Notes: generated by a model not told the origin, from the letters alone. 33,690 bases of DNA from an uncultured Lachnospiraceae bacterium (GCA_902797185.1 CADBRV010000022.1:1-33690), one strand, 5' to 3'; positions 13,838 through 22,292 are shown, counted from the stretch's first letter. Made by a program: numbers and translations.

Positions 13838-14629
13838 CTATTCCCTGCGGTTCCCGCTGGCTTCATAAAGGATGGCGTTGCAGATGGCCGCGGCAACATT
13901 GCTGCCGCCCTTCCGTCCTCTGGCGACGATGCAGGGGACATCTTCCTCGAGGACCCTTTCTTTTGCCTGCACCACGTTGACGAATCCCACCGGCACCCCG
14001 ATGACCAGGGCCGGACGGATTTTTCCTTCCCGGACCAGCGCCGCCACTTCCAGAAGTGCCGTAGGGGCATTCCCAATGGCAAAGATCAAAGGTTTCTCCC
14101 CAGGCAGCGAAGCCGCTTTACGCATGCTCTGGACGGCTCGGGTCGTCCCTTCTTCCTTGGCGGCCTGTGCCACATCCGGATCCGCCATAAAGCACATGGC
14201 CTGCCCGCCGAATTTCCCTAAAACCCGTTTGTTGATGCCTGCAAGGGCCATCCGGGTATCGGTCACAATGCAAGCTCCGCCGCGGACTGCTTCGATGCCT
14301 TTTTCCACCGCATTATGGGTAAATGTCAGGGTGTCCGCATAATCAAAATCCGCGGAAGTATGGATCACACGGTAAACCACAGGCTGCTCCAATGGTGGAA
14401 AAGTGCGCCCGCCCAGTTCCTGGCCGATGATCTCAAAGCTCCGTTTCTCGATATCGGCAGGCAGCACATGCTCCAGCGCCAGCCCGTCCTGGTCAAAGGG
14501 ACCCGCAAAGCTGCCTGCAGCGCTTTTTTCTTCCTTTCCGATACCCTGGGAAGCAGGTCGTTCGCCTCTATTACTGCCTGGTGCCGCAGTTTTATGTCCT
14601 TTTTTCTGTTCTGGATCTTTTCTTTCCAT
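13838..14629 (-). CDS. cbiC: Cobalt-precorrin-8 methylmutase CbiC
   Basis: CbiC moves the C11 methyl group to C12 to give cobyrinate. The 263-residue protein contains KRSFEIIGQEL (about 62-72), the catalytic His region YRVIHTSADFDYAD (about 86-99), ACIVTDTRMALAGIN, AIGNAPTALLEV and VPVGFVNVVQAKERV, all typical. About 50 hydrophilic residues (rich in Lys, Glu, Gly, Ser) precede the usual family start; this or an undetected internal start must be considered because the site before ATG 14629 is weak. It is the last gene of the cobalamin cluster, 38 bases after cbiP, and is unusually far from cbiD. Confidence 0.94.
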   Translation of the reverse strand: MERKDPEQKKGHKTAAPGSNRGERPASQGIGKEEKSAAGSFAGPFDQDGLALEHVLPADIEKRSFEIIGQELGGRTFPPLEQPVVYRVIHTSADFDYADTLTFTHNAVEKGIEAVRGGACIVTDTRMALAGINKRVLGKFGGQAMCFMADPDVAQAAKEEGTTRAVQSMRKAASLPGEKPLIFAIGNAPTALLEVAALVREGKIRPALVIGVPVGFVNVVQAKERVLEEDVPCIVARGRKGGSNVAAAICNAILYEASGNRRE

Positions 14630-14667
14630 GATTGCTGTCTATTCCCTATTCGATAAAAACAGTCTCT

Positions 14668-16416
14668 TTACAGCCCGGTGATCCGGTAAACCGCGTCCAT
14701 ATCCATGCTTTCCCGGAGGGTCTTTGCCAGATGGTCAAACTGCTCTTCCCGGTAAGCCTCCTGGTCCGGCACTTTGGCATCCAGGTCGATGCCTCTGTTT
14801 TTGGACAGGGCAGAAAGCAGCGCCTCCACTGCCTCTTCCTGGTCGAAGATGCCATGCACATAGCTGCCGTAAACATTGCCGCACTGCATGCCTTCCTGCC
14901 GGAACCCACATTCCGTCCGCAAACCTTCTGCGTGGGGATCATAGGATTGGAAGCCGTCTTGCCCTGTGCTTTGGGTTCCATCTCCAAGCTTTTCTTCTCC
15001 CACTATGGAGGGCACATAGGCAGATGGGCAGGACGCTGTACTTTGAATTCCGTTCCCAAGCTTTCCTTCTCCCACTGGCTGTGAGCCGGGATTCTCTGCT
15101 TCGGATACCCTCTGCCTTGAACCATGGTTATCAGGTCCATTTATCCCTTGTATCTGTACCTGCAGGTCCGACATTTCTGTAAGAGGACGGTATTCTTCCA
15201 AAGCTTCTGTCCGTCCCATATGGATTTCATAGCCATCCACCGGTTTCCCGCTGAGAGCCGCCAAGGGACCTCCTACTTTTCCAAACCTGCCCCGGACCCG
15301 GGCACGGCGCTTTTCTTTCCGGAAGACCGTTTCTGATGGGAAATAGCCAAGGCCGCGGATTTTCCCTCCGCCTTCTGCCCCTTCCGGATCCAGGATCCGC
15401 TGCCCCATCATCTGGAAGCCGCCGCAGATGCCGAAAAGAGGCGTCCCCTTGGAAACTTCCCGGCGCAGCGCCATTTCCATGCCGCTTTCCCGCAGCCATT
15501 TCAAATCCGAAATGGTGCTCTTGGTTCCAGGCAGGATGACAAGGTCCGGATGCCCCAGCTCCTGGGGATGGTTTACGTAACGAAGGGTTACGGCCGGAGA
15601 GCTTTCCAGCAGGTAAAAATCCGTAAAGTTCGAAATACGCGGCAAGCGGACAACCACGATGTCCAGGATGCCTTCATGGCGGGGGCCTTTGAGCCGCTCC
15701 GCCAAAGAATCCTCATCCTCCAGGTCTATGTCTTCCAGGTATGGCACCACGCCCAGTACCGGGATGCCGGTTTTCTCTTCCAGCATAGTAATGCCGCTGC
15801 CTAACAAAGAAGGATCACCCCGGAACTTGTTAATGACAAAGCCCTTTAGCCGTGCCCTCTCCTTGTCTTCCAAAAGGGCAGCGGTCCCGTAAAGCTGGGC
15901 AAACACCCCGCCCCGGTCGATATCGCCTGCCAGAAGCACCGGCGCGTCCACCATTTCCGCCAGCCCCATGTTGACGATATCATTCTCTTTCAGGTTGATT
16001 TCTGCCGGGGATCCGGCCCCTTCTATCACGATGATGTCATTTCGGGCGGCAAGCCTCCCATAGGCAGCCATGATATCCGGCACCAGCTTTTTCTTGTACC
16101 GGAAATATTCCCTTGCCGGCATGTCGCTCCTGGGGATGCCGTTTACCACCACCTGGGAAGCGGTATTGCTGGAAGGCTTCAGCAGGACCGGGTTCATGTC
16201 CGCCGAGGGCTCCACCCCTGCTGCCTGGGCCTGGAAGACCTGTGCCCGGCCCATTTCCAGCCCTTCTTTTGTAATATAAGAATTGAGCGCCATGTTCTGG
16301 GATTTAAAGGGAGCCACCCGGTAACCATCCTGATGGAAAATCCGGCAAAGGCCGGCTGCCAGAAAACTTTTACCGGCACTGGACATGGTGCCCTGGATCA
16401 TAATCGATTTTGCCAT
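14668..16416 (-). CDS. cbiP: Cobyric acid synthase CbiP/CobQ with internal repeat insert
   Basis: Amidates four side chains of adenosylcobyrinate diamide using glutamine and ATP. The 582-residue protein has the N-terminal nucleotide-binding domain (MIQGTMSSAGKS, residues 6-17; FKSQNMALNSY; PEINLKENDIVNMG-like AEINLKEND) and the C-terminal glutaminase-like domain (GICGGFQMMGQ with the expected Cys; GYEIHMGRT; GNVYGSYVHGIFD). Typical length is about 500. The excess is an insert at about 412-511 between GYEIHMGRT and GNVYG, containing two 24-residue repeats. AGG-type site GGAGG lies just upstream of ATG 16416, and the gene overlaps cobD by 19 bases. Confidence 0.95.
   Translation of the reverse strand: MAKSIMIQGTMSSAGKSFLAAGLCRIFHQDGYRVAPFKSQNMALNSYITKEGLEMGRAQVFQAQAAGVEPSADMNPVLLKPSSNTASQVVVNGIPRSDMPAREYFRYKKKLVPDIMAAYGRLAARNDIIVIEGAGSPAEINLKENDIVNMGLAEMVDAPVLLAGDIDRGGVFAQLYGTAALLEDKERARLKGFVINKFRGDPSLLGSGITMLEEKTGIPVLGVVPYLEDIDLEDEDSLAERLKGPRHEGILDIVVVRLPRISNFTDFYLLESSPAVTLRYVNHPQELGHPDLVILPGTKSTISDLKWLRESGMEMALRREVSKGTPLFGICGGFQMMGQRILDPEGAEGGGKIRGLGYFPSETVFRKEKRRARVRGRFGKVGGPLAALSGKPVDGYEIHMGRTEALEEYRPLTEMSDLQVQIQGINGPDNHGSRQRVSEAENPGSQPVGEGKLGNGIQSTASCPSAYVPSIVGEEKLGDGTQSTGQDGFQSYDPHAEGLRTECGFRQEGMQCGNVYGSYVHGIFDQEEAVEALLSALSKNRGIDLDAKVPDQEAYREEQFDHLAKTLRESMDMDAVYRITGL
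14932..15075 (-). repeat. 72-bp coding tandem repeat, two copies, in cbiP
   Basis: Residues 448-471 and 472-495 of CbiP begin VGEGKLGNGIQST and VGEEKLGDGTQST. At DNA level the units share TCCAAGCTTTTCTTCTCCCAC-like and GCTTTCCTTCTCCCAC blocks. The reading frame is kept. Confidence 0.75.
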
Positions 16417-17480
16417 ACTGCCTCCAATGCATGCAGGAATTTCCGGTTTTCCTCATCGGTGCGCACCGCAATCCGGAAATCCCCCGCGTAAAGCCCCGGA
16501 TAATTCCGGCAGTCCCGCACTAGGATGCCCTGCTCCAAAAGCCTCCGCCCTAAATCCTCCGGCCCGTGGAAAAACAGGTAATTTGCCTGGGAATTTTCCA
16601 CCCGCATGCTTTTTTCTTCCAAGCCCTTTTTCAGGAGTTCCCGCTCTTTTTCCACATACGGGATGGTTTCTGCAAGATACTCCTTTTCCTGAAGCGCCGC
16701 GCATCCCGCCGCCTGTGCCACAGTAGAAACATTCCAGTAGGGCACCTGCTCCCGCAGGGCGTGGAGAAAGCCATGGTCGGAACTGAGACAGAAGCCAAGC
16801 CGAAGGCCCGCCATGGAAAAAATTTTCGTAAAAGACCCGATCATAACCAGGTGGGGCGAATGGGGAAGTTCCGATTTTAAGGATTCCGCACCCTTCACAA
16901 ACGGGAGGAAGCTTTCATCCAATAAAAAGAACGTGCCTGTTTCTTCACAGCGTCCCAGGATCTTCCAAAGAAGGCTGCGTGGCACGCAGATGCCGGTGGG
17001 ATTGTTTGGGCTGCACAATACCAGCACCCCGGTCCGGGGAGTGATCTCCTCCAGGATTTTCTCCGGGACGCGGTAGCCTTCTTCTTTTTTTAAGTAAAAA
17101 TGGCGCACACGGCACTGCTGCCTGCGGAAGGATTCCTCATACTCCCCAAAGGCAGGGACTGGAAGCAGCACTTCTCTGGCGCAAAGAGGCCCGCCGGAAA
17201 GAATGCTGCCGGAGCAAGTTCCGCCGGATAATACCCTGCCCATAGCAGAAATCAGTTCTTCTGCCCCATTTCCGAACAGGATCCATTCTTCCGGCACAGA
17301 CAAGGCTTTTGAAAGGCATCCGGCAAGCTCCCGGCAGGAGGGATCCGGATACGCCTCTGCCCCTGCCGCTGCCTGGGCGGCCGCCTCCCGCACTGCCTTT
17401 GGCATGCCGAGAGGGTTTAAGTTGGCTGAAAAATCCAGCACCCCCGGATGGGAATAAATGTCTCCGCCGTGCTCTACCAT
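16398..17480 (-). CDS. cobD: L-threonine-O-3-phosphate decarboxylase CobD
   Basis: A PLP enzyme that makes (R)-1-amino-2-propanol phosphate, the linker of the corrinoid. The 360-residue protein starts HGGDIYSHP...LDFSANLNPLGMP, has YPDPSCREL, CSPNNPTG (substrate carboxylate region) and the PLP lysine in SFTKIFSMAGLRLGF. ATG at 17480 follows AGGAGG closely; two more purine-rich sites, AGGAGG and AGGAAGG, lie in tandem just upstream, apparently a duplicated ribosome binding region. The longer reading to 17597 only covers intergenic repeats. It lies between cbiB and cbiP, next to the enzyme that uses its product. Confidence 0.95.
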   Translation of the reverse strand: MVEHGGDIYSHPGVLDFSANLNPLGMPKAVREAAAQAAAGAEAYPDPSCRELAGCLSKALSVPEEWILFGNGAEELISAMGRVLSGGTCSGSILSGGPLCAREVLLPVPAFGEYEESFRRQQCRVRHFYLKKEEGYRVPEKILEEITPRTGVLVLCSPNNPTGICVPRSLLWKILGRCEETGTFFLLDESFLPFVKGAESLKSELPHSPHLVMIGSFTKIFSMAGLRLGFCLSSDHGFLHALREQVPYWNVSTVAQAAGCAALQEKEYLAETIPYVEKERELLKKGLEEKSMRVENSQANYLFFHGPEDLGRRLLEQGILVRDCRNYPGLYAGDFRIAVRTDEENRKFLHALEAVWQNRL

Positions 17481-17487
17481 AGTGCCT

Positions 17488-17678
17488 CCTGAAAATCCTC
17501 CTGTAAGCCTTCCTGTAAAAAAATAGAAAATATCGTACTTCGCATATCCGGTCCAAATATGCAGGTTACGATATCGCATAGTTGAAGCCCAATGCATGGA
17601 GCATCGAATTACGTATAGCCTGCTTCCATGTATAAAATATCGAAATGCATAAGCTTCCGAAACACACTGGTCTTTGAA
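17488..17678 (-). repeat. AT-richer spacer with imperfect repeats, cbiB-cobD gap
   Basis: On the minus strand TATGCATTTCGATATTTTATAC, here given in parts as TTATGCATTTCGATATTTT, recurs as CTATGCGATATCG and ATATGCGAAGTACGATATTTTC. It is the only long gap in the late cobalamin genes and ends in tandem AGGAAGG, AGGAGG and AGGAGG before cobD. No gene was seen. Confidence 0.5.
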
Positions 17679-18668
17679 TTACAAGCACGATCCCCAAAAC
17701 CGCACTGCCCAATAAACCACCAGGCAAATGACCGTCCCCAGCAGCATCCCGCAGAAAACCGTCCGGTAAAGGAGCCGGTTTGCCAGCCGGATATCCTCCG
17801 CCCGGGCAGGGCGCAGGGCATCCCCCATGGTCTTTTTCTTCACCCGTTTTCCAAAGTAAAAGGCATCCCCGCCTAGCTGCAGCCCCAGGGCTCCTGCCAT
17901 GGCGGACTCTGTCTGCCCGGAATTGGGGCTCGCATGGTTATACCTGTCCCGGCGGAAGATTTTCACCGCATTGGCATGAAGGAATCCCTTCCCTCTGGCG
18001 CAGAGCAGCATCAACAGCGCGCACATCCTGGAAGGGATGAAGTTAAGCACGTCATCCATCCTGGCCGCCACGGTACCGAAATACCGGTACTTGTCGTTGC
18101 GGTACCCGATCATGGAATCCATGGTATTGACTGCCTTGTAGGCAAAGCCGCCGGCCGGCCCGAATAAAAACAGGTAGAAAAGCGGTGCCAGGCAGCCATC
18201 CGAAGCATTCTCCGCCACGGTCTCCACTGCCGCTTTCACCACGCCTTCCTCATCCAGAGGCTCCACTTCCCTGCCCACAATCATGGAAAGGGCGCGCTTT
18301 GCGGCGGGAAGCCCTTCCTCCTGCAGCCGGTAAGAAACCTCCATGCTCTCTTTTTTGAGGTCCTTCACTGCCAAGATCTGCCAGCAGAAAACAGACTCCA
18401 AAGCGATGCCCACCAGGAAATGAATCCGGAACGCCGCCCATAGCAGGAAGTATGGCACAATGGCAGCGGTTAAGACCGTGCATACGGCCAGCAGCGCCCC
18501 CGCCGCCCTTTCTCCGGCCGGTGTCTTGGGAAAAACTTTGCGGAAAGCTTTTTCCCAAGCACTGATTTCTTTTCCCATGAGCCGCACCGGATGGAATGGA
18601 TAGGCCGGGTCGCCAAACAGAAGGTCCGCCAGGTAACCGGTCCAGATCGAAATCAGCAGAGCGCGCAT
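17679..18668 (-). CDS. cbiB: Adenosylcobinamide-phosphate synthase CbiB
   Basis: A membrane protein that joins adenosylcobyric acid to aminopropanol phosphate. The 329-residue protein shows the signature GDPAYPFHPVRLMG near 18-31, VAENASDGCLAPLFYLFLFGP, TMDSMIGYRNDKYRYFG, PSRMCALLM, and SPNSGQTESAMAGALGLQLGG. Several hydrophobic segments fit the family. ATG 18668 is chosen because the family begins here (MRALLISIWTGYLADLLFGDP) and GGAG lies five bases upstream; it overlaps the cobC end by 16 bases. Confidence 0.95.
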   Translation of the reverse strand: MRALLISIWTGYLADLLFGDPAYPFHPVRLMGKEISAWEKAFRKVFPKTPAGERAAGALLAVCTVLTAAIVPYFLLWAAFRIHFLVGIALESVFCWQILAVKDLKKESMEVSYRLQEEGLPAAKRALSMIVGREVEPLDEEGVVKAAVETVAENASDGCLAPLFYLFLFGPAGGFAYKAVNTMDSMIGYRNDKYRYFGTVAARMDDVLNFIPSRMCALLMLLCARGKGFLHANAVKIFRRDRYNHASPNSGQTESAMAGALGLQLGGDAFYFGKRVKKKTMGDALRPARAEDIRLANRLLYRTVFCGMLLGTVICLVVYWAVRFWGSCL

Positions 18669-19225
18669 ACCTGCTCCAGCTTTCCATCCTGGAAAACGCA
18701 GTGGTATCCCGCGCCATTCCCGCACATCCAGGTATAGTAGTCCTTATGGGGCTCCGAAAGCCGGTCCAGCAGGGCCATGATGGTACCGCCGTGCACCACC
18801 AGGGCGATTTTTTCCGCGTTTTTCCTCCGGGCGTCCCGGATGATGTTTTCAAAAGCCTTCTCCACCCGGTCGATGAACTCTTCCCTGGGCTCGGCGTTAG
18901 GGAAAGTGGTTTTTCCCTCCGTATCGATCCACTCCTGGTAAATCGGGTTGCCGTTCAAATCATCGTAATTTTTCCCTTCAAAGTCCCCGAAATCCATCTC
19001 CCGGAGCCCTTTTTCCACCAAAAGCTCTTTTCCCGGATAAACCAGCTTCGCCGTCTGGCAGGTCCTTTTCATGGGAGAGACATAAACCAGGTCCACCTCC
19101 GGATAATGCTCCAGAAGGTCCTTTGCCGCCTGGGGATAAAGGTCGGGGTCGGTGGTCCCGATAAAGCGTTTTTCCAAATTTCCCGGCGTCGCCAGATGCC
19201 GGATCAGCGTTACTTCCATGCTCAT
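18653..19225 (-). CDS. cobC: Alpha-ribazole phosphatase-like histidine phosphatase
   Basis: A 190-residue histidine phosphatase. LIRHLATPGN (about 7-16) carries the phosphate-accepting His, although the usual RHG is RHL; the second core His is in LVVHGGTIMALL (about 143-154). The family removes phosphate from alpha-ribazole phosphate or adenosylcobalamin phosphate in nucleotide loop assembly. The role rests on context, since the family also has general phosphatases: it overlaps cobU2 upstream (start and stop share bases) and cbiB downstream. GGAG lies eight bases before the chosen ATG. Confidence 0.88.
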   Translation of the reverse strand: MSMEVTLIRHLATPGNLEKRFIGTTDPDLYPQAAKDLLEHYPEVDLVYVSPMKRTCQTAKLVYPGKELLVEKGLREMDFGDFEGKNYDDLNGNPIYQEWIDTEGKTTFPNAEPREEFIDRVEKAFENIIRDARRKNAEKIALVVHGGTIMALLDRLSEPHKDYYTWMCGNGAGYHCVFQDGKLEQVCALC

Positions 19226-19602
19226 TATTTAATCTCCGTTCCAATGCCGCAGATGACGCGGTAAACGCTCTGGGCTTTTTCCGCGATCTCGCAGCCGATC
19301 CTGCCTACCTTTTCCCGGTAAGCCCGCTCTTCCTTATCCACCGGCACGACGCCGCTGCCCACTTCGTCCATTAAAATAACCACATCCGGGTTCTGCTGGA
19401 GCAGGCGGTCCACATATCCATCCAGGCTGCCGCCCTCTTTCATCTTCCGGCGGATCCAGAGATGGAGCCGGTCGATCCTCTGCGCCTGTACAAAATCGGA
19501 AAATTCCGCCGTTTCCCCATCCACAATATTCGTAAGTTCCGGGAACGTTTTATTCGCCCATTCCCGTTTTCCCTGCCAGCTTCCGCCTGTCACAAATACC
19601 AT
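19225..19602 (-). CDS. Short CobU-like protein (second cobinamide kinase/guanylyltransferase paralogue)
   Basis: A 125-residue protein related to CobU. It begins MVFVTGGSWQGKREWA, a Walker A-like loop whose usual Ser/Thr after the Lys is Arg, and ends DEVGSGVVPVDKEERAYREKVGRIGCEIAEKAQSVYRVICGIG, which matches the CobU C-terminal signature. I recall similar short GGxxQGK proteins in cobalamin clusters of Lachnospiraceae; their exact role is not established. The start at 19602 is set by AGGAGG six bases upstream; the frame to 19713 merely translates a repeat. A full-length cobU lies two genes upstream, so this may be a subunit or a specialised paralogue. Confidence 0.82.
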   Translation of the reverse strand: MVFVTGGSWQGKREWANKTFPELTNIVDGETAEFSDFVQAQRIDRLHLWIRRKMKEGGSLDGYVDRLLQQNPDVVILMDEVGSGVVPVDKEERAYREKVGRIGCEIAEKAQSVYRVICGIGTEIK

Positions 19603-19770
19603 CCCGAACCTCCTGCCTGCTGCTTCCTGCGCTCTGCCCGCCAGCTGTCCATCCATTGATACCCTGCGGGACAACGCCATTGCTTTCTCTTGTATCCGCC
19701 GCCATCTATCCATTTATATGCTGCAGGCCGCTGTCACAGCCTGCGCTTTGCCCGCCAGCAGTCCATCTAT
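19603..19770 (-). repeat. Tandem duplications at the 3' end of cobS
   Basis: The cobS tail (plus strand CCATCTATTTATATACTGCAGGC) recurs downstream as CCATCCATTTATATGCTGCAGGC-like sequence, here TCCATTTATATGCTGCAGG near 19707-19726. CCTGCGCTTTGCCCGCCAGC also recurs as CCTGCGCTCTGCCCGCCAGC. At least two diverged units of about 100 bp can be seen. The frame of cobU2 is open across part of it, which misleads start calling. Confidence 0.7.
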
Positions 19771-20595
19771 TTATATACTGCAGGCTACTGCTGCCGCTAC
19801 AACCATGACCATTTCACAGAGGGAAAGGAAATAGCCCGCCAAATCCCCGGTAAGCCCTCCGAATTCCTTCTGTGCCACTTTCCGGACATAAAACCAGGTA
19901 AGGACTGCTGCTGCCATGGCCACGATTTCCAGCACCGGCCGCAGAAGGAGCATCCAAATGGCGCAGACGAGGAAATAAACCAGCATTACTACCTGCCCCA
20001 GGGATTTTTCCGCCGCATCGGAAAAGGTGGCATTAAGCCCCTTGTCCTTTGCCTTGGGCAGCGTCAGCACCAGGTATCCGCTGAGTGCCCTGGAAGATAC
20101 GAAGGAAAGGCACATCACCGGGAGGGCTTTCATGGTAATCCCGCTCCAGCCGCCCAGTTCCAGGCAGAACCAGGTGCCTGCCGCGATCAGCGCAAAAGCC
20201 CCTGTATGGGGGTCGTCCATGATCCGCAGCTTTTCTTCCCGGGCAAGGCAGGAGTGCCTGGCATCCGATGTATCCAGGAATCCGTCCAGATGGATCCCGC
20301 CTGTCAAAGCCAATGGCAGTGCCACCGAAAAGGCTGCCAGAAGCAGCCTTGGCAGATGGATGGCGATCCCCACTGCCCATAAAATGCCCATTAAAATACC
20401 AATCACGGCACCAACCAAAGGGAAAAAGCACATGACATACTTCATGTTTTCCTTTTTCCAGTCCGCCTTGGGCACCGGTATCCTGGAATACATGGAAAAC
20501 GCGATCAGAAAGCTGTTATAAAGCTCGTATGCCTGGGGCTTTTCCATCCCCTGAAGGTTTTCTTTCCATTCCTTAAAAGGGAATCGGGATCCCAT
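19771..20595 (-). CDS. cobS: Adenosylcobinamide-GDP ribazoletransferase CobS
   Basis: A membrane enzyme that joins adenosylcobinamide-GDP and alpha-ribazole (phosphate). The 274-residue protein has SMYSRIPVP near 34-42, the metal-binding signature GGIHLDGFLDTSDA near 99-112, and MDDPHTGAFALIA, with five or more hydrophobic segments. ATG 20595 is preceded by GGAGG six bases away and overlaps the cobU end by 23 bases, so cobU and cobS are probably coupled. The 3' end is duplicated in the downstream spacer. Confidence 0.95.
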   Translation of the reverse strand: MGSRFPFKEWKENLQGMEKPQAYELYNSFLIAFSMYSRIPVPKADWKKENMKYVMCFFPLVGAVIGILMGILWAVGIAIHLPRLLLAAFSVALPLALTGGIHLDGFLDTSDARHSCLAREEKLRIMDDPHTGAFALIAAGTWFCLELGGWSGITMKALPVMCLSFVSSRALSGYLVLTLPKAKDKGLNATFSDAAEKSLGQVVMLVYFLVCAIWMLLLRPVLEIVAMAAAVLTWFYVRKVAQKEFGGLTGDLAGYFLSLCEMVMVVAAAVACSI

Positions 20596-21082
20596 AGACT
20601 ACCTCCGTCCTTTCCTGTGCCATCCGGCAAAGCTGCCGGTTCCATCCTCCCAAGACTTCCAGATAGCGGGAAGTCATCTCGTCATAAAGGGCGCCGTCTT
20701 CAAACAGGTTGCCGGTCACTACCACCAGGTCCCGGACGCTCCGTTCCAGGTGAAGGAGCTCCTCCAGAACCTCTTCCGGCTCCTTTGGTGCTTTTCCGTC
20801 TGCCCGGAACATTTCATTTGCCAAAAGCATGGGCAGGTCTTCCAAAAGCACAGACTCTGTCCCCGAAAAGGAAAGTTCCTTAAGGTCCAACGGCTTTTCC
20901 ACCAGCCGGAAGCCTTTTCCCTGGCGGAGGAAGCGGTGGCGGCGGACCCTTGCCCTGCTTTCTTCATCTGCCGCACGCATGACGGCAAGATAAACCTTTT
21001 CTCCCTGTGCGATGCTGCAGAGCCTCTCCTCGGCAAACGCGGACTTCCCGCTCCCGCTCCCGCCGGTCACGACAGATAACAT
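20573..21082 (-). CDS. cobU: Adenosylcobinamide kinase/phosphate guanylyltransferase CobU
   Basis: A 169-residue enzyme that phosphorylates adenosylcobinamide and then attaches GMP. It has an intact Walker A loop (VVTGGSGSGKS, about 4-14), the RVRRHRFLRQ segment that corresponds to the RxxxH guanylylation region, LLEDLPMLLANEM, and the C-terminal VVVTGNLFEDG...YLEVLGGWNRQL...GIPIPF. The C-terminal motif departs from the usual NEVGSGIVP form, which instead survives in the short paralogue downstream. ATG 21082 follows GGGAGGGAAC; a GTG four codons earlier is less likely. Confidence 0.92.
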   Translation of the reverse strand: MLSVVTGGSGSGKSAFAEERLCSIAQGEKVYLAVMRAADEESRARVRRHRFLRQGKGFRLVEKPLDLKELSFSGTESVLLEDLPMLLANEMFRADGKAPKEPEEVLEELLHLERSVRDLVVVTGNLFEDGALYDEMTSRYLEVLGGWNRQLCRMAQERTEVVYGIPIPF

Positions 21083-21106
21083 GTTCCCTCCCACATACCG
21101 GCTTTC

Positions 21107-22153
21107 TTACAGCGGCTTATAAGGCTCGATCCGGATGTCTTCAAATGTGCTCATTTCATTGTACACGCAAAGCGCCAAATCCAAAAGAGGAAGGCATGCA
21201 ACTGCCCCTGTCCCTTCGCCAAGCCCCATTTCGCAGTGGAGGAAAGCCTTCTTGCCCAGTGCCTCCAGCACGGCTTTGCTGCCTGCTTCCTCGGAAACAT
21301 GGGAAGATAAGATATAGCCGCTGGCGTTCGGGCAGAGCCGCACCGCGCATAGGGCTGCTACGGATGAAATGAACCCATCGATCAAAACCGGGATGCCTGC
21401 CGCCGCCCCTCCCAGGAAAATGCCTGCCATGTTGGCAATATCAAAGCCCCCTACTTTGGAAAGGACGTCAACCGGGTCAGCCGGATCCGGGTGGTTTACC
21501 TCAATTGCCTGCCGGATGACCCGGACTTTCCGAAGGAGGCCTTCATCTGAAAGCCCTGCCCCTTTCCCGGCCATTTTTTCCACCGGCTCCTGCAGAAGGA
21601 CAGATGACACCGCCGCGCTGGTCGTGGTATTCCCGATCCCCATTTCCCCGGTAGCCAGGATCCGGTAGCCTTCTTCCTTTTTTTCCACTGCCAGACGGAT
21701 GCCGTTTTCGATGGTGCGGACCGCCTGCTTCCTGGACATGGCCGGGTCTTTGGCCATATCTTTTGTGCCATAAGCCTGCTTGCAGGCCGGGACCTTGGTA
21801 TCCCTCGCCATGCCTACGTCATACGCAAAAAGGTCCGTCCCGGTTTTCTGTGCCATCTTGCAGGCGGAGGACTTGCCCTCCAGGAAATCTTCCGCTACCA
21901 CGGCAGTAATTTCCTGCCCGCTCTGGCTGACCCCTTCCGCCACGACGCCGTTGTCCGCACAGCTGATGAGCAGCGCCCTGCGGCCGATGTCCACCTTCGG
22001 CGTCCCGCTGATGCCGGCAATCTGGACAATGGCATCTTCCAAAAGCCCCAGGCTGTGCAGCGGCTTGGCAATGCTGTCCCACCTCTGCTTTGCCTGCCCC
22101 ATGGCTTTTTGGTCCAATGGCTTTATATTTTGTATCGTCTCTTTCAGAGTCAA
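21107..22153 (-). CDS. cobT: Nicotinate-nucleotide-dimethylbenzimidazole phosphoribosyltransferase CobT
   Basis: CobT activates the lower-ligand base to its alpha-ribotide. From a TTG at 22153 the protein has 348 residues, the normal family length, and begins LTLKETIQNIKPLDQKAM as in relatives; AAAGGG lies eight bases upstream. An ATG at 22234 (375 residues) is possible but would add a non-conserved leader and has no well-placed site. CADNGVVAEGVSQSG, ATGEMGIGNTTTSAA and MGLGEGTGA (with the catalytic Glu) are present. No benzimidazole synthesis gene (bza) is seen, so the base may be imported or made elsewhere. Confidence 0.93.
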   Translation of the reverse strand: MTLKETIQNIKPLDQKAMGQAKQRWDSIAKPLHSLGLLEDAIVQIAGISGTPKVDIGRRALLISCADNGVVAEGVSQSGQEITAVVAEDFLEGKSSACKMAQKTGTDLFAYDVGMARDTKVPACKQAYGTKDMAKDPAMSRKQAVRTIENGIRLAVEKKEEGYRILATGEMGIGNTTTSAAVSSVLLQEPVEKMAGKGAGLSDEGLLRKVRVIRQAIEVNHPDPADPVDVLSKVGGFDIANMAGIFLGGAAAGIPVLIDGFISSVAALCAVRLCPNASGYILSSHVSEEAGSKAVLEALGKKAFLHCEMGLGEGTGAVACLPLLDLALCVYNEMSTFEDIRIEPYKPL

Positions 22154-22292
22154 AATACTGTCCCTTTGATTCCTTCCTTTATGCGAACCATGCTTTCCGC
22201 ATCTCATACTTTCAATAGATGTGTCATGTTCCAAACCGGCAGGTGCCTCCTAAGAGCTTTCCGGCCGCCGGACAGCCAATAGATGGCAGCTC

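Noticed and set aside
13147-13980. 277-codon plus-strand frame across the thi leader
   Set aside because: It covers the TPP riboswitch, promoter and repeats on the other strand and encodes no recognisable protein.
19603-19713. N-terminal extension of the short CobU-like gene
   Set aside because: It translates the cobS-tail repeat; a strong AGGAGG site supports the internal ATG where homology begins.
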